64,000 nucleotides of DNA from Cryptomeria japonica (taxonomy: Eukaryota; Streptophyta; Pinopsida; Cupressales; Cupressaceae): positions 696,948,083 to 697,012,082 of the forward strand of contig NC_081412.1 of assembly GCF_030272615.1 (NCBI RefSeq), in the 5' to 3' direction. Positions 56,942 through 64,000 of this stretch are shown here, in pieces. The translations under genes were made by a program, and so were the position numbers. Numbering within the stretch: the stretch's first letter is position 1; each line of letters opens with the position of its first letter. The notes beneath the pieces are model-generated. The model worked only from the letters and a program-made list of their open reading frames with translations, was not told the origin of the DNA and searched no databases.

Positions 56942-57248
56942 GTGTTTTAATCTTGCCAATGTCCGGCGGGATAAGTCTTACTGATAGCATCACCATCTAT
57001 TAGCAATACAAGATTTCTCCATTGCCAATAGCGTGTGTTTTTCCAATGGACTTCATTGGTGTATTCTATCTTGATCACATGCTTCTACTTGTGTGTTAGC
57101 TTCAGGTTGACTTTTGTCGATAGTGCAGATTTCATATTTCAAGTTGGAATTTTGACAAACACGTGATATTTTTAAAAAAAAGTAATTACACACCATCATT
57201 ATATGCAGGCTCAGGGTACAAAAATTGGGAGGAAGCAAACACAATTGT
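56942..57248. other. Flank of the chromovirus, probably CACTA interior
   Basis: It continues the sequence interrupted at 48087. No ORF is convincing. Words such as CCGGCGGGATAAG echo those at 47880-48000. Confidence 0.4.
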
Positions 57249-57905
57249 TGTAGATAGATGCTCGACAGCAACTATACAAGAGGTTGGTCCTTTCATTTTT
57301 GTCATCAAGATTTTCTGCAAGTTCCTTTGCTTTCCTTGTATTCTCTTGTTCACTTTGTTTAATGGTATCGAATTTGGAAAAATATGGATCCTCAACCTCC
57401 TTAAACTCTCCATTTTGTGGCTGCAAGTTATAAATACAAGTCACTCGACATACCAATCTCCCCAGTTATCATTCACTATCTTTCTATCATCAAAATCTGT
57501 AGGTCTTAAAAATATTTAATATCATCTGAGATTGATCCATCAAAAAGAATTCTATACACCCGACAAATTGTCTTTACTATCTATTCCTCAAATTTGATAT
57601 AATTTGATCTTGTGTAACGAGAATCCCAAACAGAAGTCCATAATTGAATAGGTTGCTCCTCCCCTTGGTTGTTTATGATGTTAAGCCTCAATTTCTCAGG
57701 CCACATACCCCTAAAACATCCATAGAATAAGATTAAATGCATCAATAATGAGTAAAACTTAAAATTAGGGAAATTATTAGTTGTAGATAGATGCTCAACA
57801 ACAATTGTACAAGAGGTTGGTCCTTTCGTTCCTTGTCATCAAGATTTTTTTACAAGTTCCTTTGCTTTCCTTGCATTCTCTTGTTCACTTTGTTTAATGG
57901 TATCT
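57249..57905. repeat. Direct repeat of about 125 bp, 531 bp apart, cut by an LTR
   Basis: 57249-57375 and 57780-57905 align: GTTGTAGATAGATGCTC, ACAAGAGGTTGGTCCTTTC, and CTTGTTCACTTTGTTTAATG in both. The second copy stops exactly at the LTR start at 57906, so it looks like a tandem unit of about 530 bp truncated by the insertion. On the minus strand the region can be read as decayed protein (VWDSRYTRSNYIKFEE, FDDRKIVNDNWGDWYVE, NGEFKEVEDPYFSKFD) that I do not recognise. It may be a captured gene or transposon fragment. Confidence 0.7.
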
Positions 57906-59377
57906 GATGCTCTACAAAATGGAAGGATTAGTAAAAACCTGGTTTGATATCTAAACACACACAAGGGAACACAAGAGACAAGAGTTAGTCATTAGTGTTA
58001 GCAAATCAAAGATTGAATACTATCCTAAGCAAGCATATCAAGAAAGACACTACTAAACAAATAGAAAGCTTAAGGAATCTACAAAAGGTAACTAAACATC
58101 TCCATATGCTCTCTACCATGCTAGTAGCTTCTCCTTCCTTGTTCCTCTCCTCTCCAAGTTCCAAATTAGTGTAGCTCTCAACAGCTTTTTGCACTATGGA
58201 TGCCTTATGGAGGTTCAAGATGAAAAGATGATTAATCTAAAATATTATGCAAATGTGAACAACAGCTAAAATAAGAGATTATCTAATTAGCTAGTGTTGA
58301 TTTTTAAACAAAAAAGTGAATATGATTGATTATCTAATGCTCTCTAAAAATGGCTATAATGTAAATGCATACAAGTTTTCAGGATCTGGATTATGAAGAA
58401 ATGAGCTCTATTTATAGGAAAAATGGAGCAATGGATGGTTGAGATTGAGTAATCTCAACAAGGGTCGGGATTGAATGGTATTCAATCCATGTGAGGACTT
58501 TCAACCAAATCCCAGGATGACAAGTGTCAACATGAGAGGAGTTGAGAGGAGAGGGAAGAAGCATTAAATGCTTGACATGACCTGAGAGTTAACTTGGGAG
58601 TTAAGGTTAAGGTTGGGTTGAGTGAATAAATTCATTATTCAAAGAATATATGCTTTTATCCAATGGATAAACTCTTGTGCAAGAGTTAGAGGGATAACCA
58701 TGGTCAAAGCAATAAATGCTTGAGGAGACACATGGTTTACATGAGGGTTGAGTTTAGGGGTCAAAGTCCCTAACCATGGGTGCAAGTGGATTTAACCATA
58801 AATGGTTATGTAAGAGCCATAAGTGGCTTGGAAGACTTTAGAGGTTAAATTGTTGCACACACAAAGCATTTAATGCTTTTCAAAGACTTTGAAGTCTTTG
58901 AGAAGTGACTCCAAGTTGCTTAGGAATGTGACAATATTTAGGGGATGGATTAGGCTAATTAGGAAGGGGTTTAGAAGAATCTAGAAGGGGATTGGGATTG
59001 CAAGTGGATTTGGTGGGTGAGGGAAAATAGGATTTTTATTAAAATAAAATTCATTTATTTCAACAAATAGGTGCAAGTTGCATTTTTAGGAGAATGCAAG
59101 TGGGGGGGATTTAATGTTTTAAATAAATATTTTATTTAATTTATTTAAAAGAGGAAAGGGGATTAAATGAAATAAATAGAATTAATTCATTTAATTGATT
59201 GTGAATTTGGTGTAATGAATTAATTACAATAAATTGAATAATTTATTTAATTAATAGGAGAATGTTTTAAGATGAGTTAATTAAATGTTAATTTAATTAA
59301 CTGATGGCTAGTGGGTTTTTAATCAAATAAATAGCAAATATTCATTTAATTAATCTGGACAAATTTATGTGACTACA
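57906..59377 (-). repeat. 3' LTR of the right Tat element
   Basis: The plus strand runs TGATGCTCTAC to GTGACTACA (intact TG...CA). It is related to 6067-7459 along its length. A minus-strand TATA box TATAAATAG is at 58408-58416. Confidence 0.88.
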
Positions 59378-59391
59378 TTTGCCCCTCTTTG
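59378..59391 (-). other. Polypurine tract of the right Tat element
   Basis: The minus strand reads CAAAGAGGGGCAAA directly before the LTR start TGTAGTCAC. Confidence 0.88.
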
Positions 59392-61534
59392 AGACAGTGC
59401 GGTTTATCGCGTTGTTTCAAAGAAAGAAAAACGGGTGTGAAGAAATATGCCCCATAAAATGTTAATTTAATGGGTGGTATGCCCCCTCGAGAGATGGGTC
59501 AAAAATTTCAAAAAATCGGGCGATCTCTTGAAAAAGAATGAAATTTGGCAGGGTGATAGAAGAGAAGAGTTTTAGCAATAACGGTGAAAGAATGGGAGAA
59601 AATGGAGTGAATATGAAGAAACAACAAGCCAACGAGTACCCTTAGGTCATGCAGGAGATACGGTGAAAATGTGGTGTGTGCTTTTTATTGATACTGTACA
59701 ATTGATCAAAATTGGTTGGACAATCTGGTGCAATCGGTTAAATTGCCCCGATTGAGTCAAAGCATGATAGTTGATATCAGTTGGTCACTTGGATAGGATA
59801 AAGTCTGAGTAAGTGAATCAAAGTGACCTGATGTGACTTAGACAATTGATGTAATTGCTCGATGAAGTCAAGGTATATGAAGCAAAATACTCGTTGAGAC
59901 TTAGACAATTGGTGTAATTGTTTGTTGGATTATGTTTGATTGGTTGATCAATTGATAGTGTGTGCATGTGATAGATTGTTGTGGTGAATCATAGCAGCCC
60001 CCTTGAGACTAGGTCATTATGAGAAATATTTGTTGTAGTCTAGGATTACCATGATCGATTACCTATTGAGACCCGAAGATACTTGATCAAAGTACCTATT
60101 GATAGTTTAGGTGTGTGTGAGTCGATGTGCATGTGCAGATAGAGTAACTTGCTTGATTGGGTTGATGGGAAATAATGTAGGGTATGTGATGCTGATTATC
60201 AAGATGGGGAGGGTGAGAGGGGTTTGATGTTAGATAGAAGAAAATCGAGGACCTATTCCTATGGAAGAAGAGCGAAATAGAGTATGCATTGTTCTTACTA
60301 TGTATGAATGATATGCAGCTATTATGAATGTATGGATGGATGGAATGCAACAAAATGCAATATATACAGATGAGATGGAATGATGATCCATAGTGCTTTA
60401 TTTTCATCATTGAGCATGGTAATATCGAACTTGGATGAGGCAGTAGGAACTAAGGATGGAGCATTGTACTTGCAAACAAACAGCATAAATAAAGAATAAA
60501 GAATATGGACCCTCCATAATGGTTCATGCTCATATGGTTGAGGTATACGCTGTAGTCAACAAACTGTAGTGATCCATGACTATATTTTTCATAAGATCAC
60601 ATAACTTAGTGAACTTCTCACGTAGACACCATTAGTACATGCCCCAGAACTTCATTGGAATAATTCGCAGAAGATACATAAACAATGCTTAGGAACCATC
60701 CCAACCACTCTAATCACTTGTGGATATCCCGAAGTAGCATAGGAACCTGATATAAATGAATAAATAACTAACAAACCGACCAAGTACTTGATAGCTTAAA
60801 CATAATTTTCTTGTCAAAGAAAATGCCATCTTGTCTTTGTTTTGGTAAGGAAGGATGCATCCTTGTCAAGACAGTTTGCATGTCGATGTTGATTGTTTGG
60901 TTGATGTGATAAGTGGTCATCATTTGAGTATGTCACAATATGTGTTTGGTATCTACTTGGATGTGTATGTACAAAAGTGTTGCCATGTATTTGATTAATT
61001 TTAATGTTTTTAAATTTTGTGAGATAGTTTTCCAATTTATTTATTTTTTTGATATTTTGTGAGATAGTTTTCAAATGTTTTTGGTATTTTGTGAGATAGT
61101 TTTGAATGAAGAACTCAATGAATCATAAGTCATGTAGAATCTGCTTCCATCAATAGGTTAAGGCCATTGCCCCCAGTTAGATGTCACTATGAAAAAGCAG
61201 GATGCAAGACACATGAAGTACTATCCTTGATTGTAGATCAATAACAAGCCATGGTTTTGACTGATGGATGAGTAGATGCAGTGAATGTGATTGCCACAAG
61301 TCTGAAAAAAAATGGAGTCATAGCCTTTATGAGTGGCACCTGTTTGCCAGGTTTTCACCATCGTACTTACCCAAGGTGCCACAGGAGTGGTTGTTCACCA
61401 TTTGGATGCATGATTTTTCTTTATTATTTTGATTTTTTCGTATTTTCTTTAGGACATTTATCTGAATGTTTTTGGTGTTTTTCTGGTATGTAAGGGAGCC
61501 TGATGCTCTGTACAGCTTTATGTATAAAATCATT
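59392..61534 (-). other. 3' non-coding region of the right Tat element
   Basis: No coding domain between the integrase and the PPT. It contains repeated words: GACTTAGACAATTGRTGTAATTG twice (about 59835 and 59905), and ATTTTGTGAGATAGTTTT three times (61014, 61054 and 61086 areas). Long 3' untranslated regions are normal for Tat elements. Confidence 0.65.
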
Positions 61535-62600
61535 TGAGGTGCATGTTGTTGATCAGATCTGCTAATGGTTCTCCTTTTGAAGTAGCCAACTGATATGCCC
61601 CGGACCCAAATATAGGAGTGATAACATATGGACCCAGCCAGTTTGATTCAAACTTTCTCTGATGTTCTCAGTTGGGTTTGTTATGAGGATTCTCTCTTAG
61701 AACAAGATCACCTACCTCAAATGTGTGAGGTCTAACTCGATGATTATAGCTTCTGCTCATGCGTTGATGATAAGCTTTGAGGTGATTGTATGCAGCTTGT
61801 CATTTCTCATCAAGTAGCTCTAAGTCCTGAAGACGTGATACCCTGTATGCTTCATCATCTATGAGATTATGCAAGGAAACTCGTAGAGATGGTATCTCAA
61901 CCTCAATAGGTAAGATAGCTTCTGCACCATACACCAGCAAGTAGGGAGTTGCGCCTATAGGGGTTCAAATGCTAGTTTGATACGCCCATAGTGTTGGATT
62001 CAATTGAACATGCCAATCACGGTCGACATCATTGACTGTCTTCTTAAGGATTCTCAATATGTTCTTGTTTGTTGCTTTGTCCTGACCATTTCCTTGTGGG
62101 TAATAGGGAGTGGAAAAGCAATGTTGGATATGAAACTTCTCACAGAGCTCACAGACATCCTAATCTTTAAAAGGAAGACCATTATATATGATGATGGACA
62201 TGGGTACACCATATCGGCAGATGATGTAATTAAGGATACATGAGGCGATCTTCTTGTCGGTGACTTGGGTGAGTGGAACCGCTTCGATCCACTTTATGAA
62301 GTATTTAGTAGCGATAATGATGAATTTATGGTCGTTGGATGAAGATGGATAGATTTTACCCACAAGGTCAAGTCCCCATTGACAAAAAGGCCATGGTGTT
62401 GTGATTGGTTGCAATTCCTATGCTGGTGCATGTATCAGGTCTCCATGAACTTGTCATTTCTTGCATTTTCTGACAAAGTAGTATGAGTCTTTTTCCATTG
62501 ATGGCCAATAGTATCCAGCGTGGATGATCTTCTTGGCTAGTGAAGGACCTTTTGTGTGAGTACTACAAATTCCTTCATGTATTTCTTCCAAGGCCTTTGT
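61535..62600 (-). pseudogene. Tat integrase
   Basis: Zinc-binding region: STHTKGPSLAKKIIHAGYYW with YFVRKCKK then a stop where the last Cys should be. Core: PWPFCQWGLDLVGK (first Asp), then MSIIIYNGLPFKD, where the second catalytic Asp is Tyr. C-terminal part: YLLVYGAEAILPIEVEIPSL, HTFEVGDLVLRENP, and GPYVITPIFGSGAYQLA (GPY/F-type module). Stops at several points. Confidence 0.85.
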
Positions 62601-62678
62601 TATCTCATCCTATTCCAGACATCGAAGGAGAGTATGATCAAGACTACATCGATATAGGGTTTCAGCAATAATGGTATA

Positions 62679-63394
62679 TCAAGAGGTTTGGCGAATGAAG
62701 GATTTATGTTGGTTATTCGATTGGTTAGGAGGAAGTGTGTGATCACGGAGATAGGTGTAGAACTCACCATACCATGGGGATTCAGAACCGACAAGGTGAC
62801 ATATCATCTCAGATTCGAGGATATCATAAGAGGGAATCCAAATTTGTTTGACCAAGAACTTGTAGCGTGTTGAATTATGTGGAAGATCTAGGAGAGATGC
62901 AATGGTAGCCATAGCATTAGCAACTCGATTTTGATCTCTAGGTATCTGGTGAAAGGTGATAGTAGTGAATGATGCCTTTAGATTGTCCACCATTTGTTTG
63001 TACGACATGGGTTTGTCATCCTTGGTCTGATATTCATCTGTTACTTGTCGAATGACTAGTTGGGAGTCACCATATATCTATAGCTCTTTCAATTTCCATT
63101 GTATGGCTAGTCTGAGTCCTGTAATCAAGGCCTCATACTCTGCTATGTTGTTTGTGCATGGAAATGTGAGCCTGTAAGACTTTGGCTGTCACCTTGAGGT
63201 GTGATAAATAGGATACCTGCCGCTGAGCCATGCCTAGTGTATGAACCATCAAAGTATAGTTTCCAAGGTTGTACTATTGTGATCATGAATATCTCTTCGT
63301 CTAGAAAACTAGAAATGAGAGGACGATTGCCTATGAGGGGAGCATCAACCAACTGATCTACAATAACTTGACCCTTGATAGCCTTACGATCCAC
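62679..63394 (-). pseudogene. Archaeal-type second RNase H of the Tat element
   Basis: The minus strand begins KAIKGQVIVDQL, then WKLYFDGSYTRHGSAAG (first Asp), NNIAEYEALITGL (Glu), IYGDSQLVIRQV (Asp), and IPRDQNRVANAMATIAS, where the last Asp is Asn. The DG/E/D order and position after the Gypsy RNase H are typical of the aRH acquired by the Tat lineage. Confidence 0.85.
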
Positions 63395-63409
63395 ATACTC
63401 GATGTCAAA

Positions 63410-63766
63410 TTAATTGAGAATCATCACCCATTTGGCCAAGTGGCCTATCAATACTACTTTGTTGAGTAAGTACTTTAGTGGATCGATCTTGGCAATGAGT
63501 TGTACTTTATGTGTTAATAGATAGTGCCTCAGTTTAGTAGCTGCCAAGATTACCGCTAGGAAAGCTCGCTCAATAGGTGTGTAATTGAGTTCATAGCCAA
63601 CCAGTGTGCAAGAGATGTAGTAGATAGCACACTCTTTCCCTTCCACATTATGTTGTGCCAATAGTACACCCAATGTTGTACTTGTTGCTAAAATATAGAG
63701 CAATAGAGTTCCACTCGAAGCTGGTGGGATCAACAATGGTGTATTTATGAGATAGTCTTTAAGCAT
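63410..63766 (-). pseudogene. Gypsy-type RNase H (first) of the Tat element
   Basis: The open minus-strand stretch reads LLLYILATSTTLGVLLAQHN, CAIYYISCTLVGYELNYTPI, AATKLRHYLLTHKVQLIAK and IDPLKYLLNKVVLIGHLAKW. It is the classic segment following RT. In Tat elements this domain is usually catalytically degenerate, and the first Asp is absent here (YILATS in place of the usual Y-x-x-x-S/D form). Confidence 0.82.
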
Positions 63767-63769
63767 CTG

Positions 63770-64000
63770 GAATTCTTGCTAGCATCTTGTATCCCATTGA
63801 AAATGGATGTTTTTGTGTAACAGGTGTGTAAATGGGTGACACTTATCTGCCAGTTGTGCAATGAATCTTTAGATGGATTGTAGCTGCCCTTGTAATGTCC
63901 TTAGCTGACTGATGTTCTTCGGAGGTGGCATGTCCATGATTTCCTTGACTTTTGTTGGGTCGACCTCAATGCCTTTGCTTGAGACAATGTATCCTAGAAG
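63770..64000 (-). pseudogene. C-terminal end of Tat reverse transcriptase
   Basis: Reading inward from the window edge on the minus strand: LGYIVSSKGIEVDPTKVKEI, PPPKNISQLRTLQGQLQSI, FIAQLADKCHPFTHLLHK, and FQWDTRC. One stop follows QLQSI. The catalytic YxDD lies outside the window. Confidence 0.8.

Larger units (their letters stand above)
57906..64000 (-). mobile_element. Ty3/Gypsy Tat-lineage retrotransposon, 3' half (runs off right edge)
   Basis: Minus-strand order is RT end, Gypsy RNase H, a second (archaeal-type) RNase H, integrase, 2.1 kb of 3' non-coding DNA, PPT and 3' LTR. The dual RNase H is the defining trait of the Tat lineage. The LTR is related to that of the left element. Many stops make it inactive. 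Confidence 0.88.

Overview
This window looks like nuclear DNA from a seed plant with a very large, transposon-filled genome. A gymnosperm or conifer is my best guess, but the sequence does not prove it. It is AT-rich. I recognise no host protein gene, rRNA gene or functional tRNA gene. Nearly every part that can be interpreted is a transposable element, and most are nested inside one another.

Layout, left to right. (1) 1-7459: 5' half of a minus-strand Ty3/Gypsy element of the Tat lineage (LTR, PBS, long leader with a 20-bp repeat array, gag, protease, G-patch-like segment), running off the left edge. It is inserted in the reverse transcriptase of a plus-strand chromovirus whose remnant continues at 7460-9021. 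(2) 10590-11049: a CACTA-type terminus that breaks the gag of a plus-strand Gypsy element (11050-24047, the 'outer' element). (3) 13237-21061: a complete 7.8-kb Gypsy element of the same family (the 'inner' element) inserted in the outer one with a perfect 5-bp target duplication (CTAAT). Both elements carry only gag-protease and no RT, RNase H or integrase. The inner one keeps an uninterrupted 1147-codon ORF, the only intact long ORF in the window. (4) 24085-26440: a Copia RT fragment, then the LTR and 3' end of a minus-strand Copia-like element with a degenerate coiled-coil ORF next to its polypurine tract. (5) 26494-29666: tandem repeats (78, 26 and 360 bp) and a tRNA-derived SINE with target duplications. 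(6) 30455-47570: a minus-strand L1-type LINE with a C-terminal RNase H domain, split by a 13.8-kb Copia tandem (LTR-body-LTR-body-LTR, duplication AACAT) and by a solo LTR. (7) 47571 onward: a second CACTA-type terminus, containing a minus-strand chromovirus (48088-56936) that itself carries a solo LTR in its 5' LTR. (8) 57906-64000: 3' half of a second Tat-lineage Gypsy element (RT end, two RNase H domains, integrase, PPT, 3' LTR), running off the right edge.

How the parts relate. The two Tat elements have related LTRs and the same orientation. The left one shares its unusual primer-binding site (TGGTGAACCCGACGTGA) with the gag-protease-only family, so a Tat-lineage element may supply pol to those non-autonomous elements in trans. 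That is inference. Decay is mainly by in-frame nonsense changes of the C-to-T/G-to-A type, as expected for methylated, silenced plant transposons.
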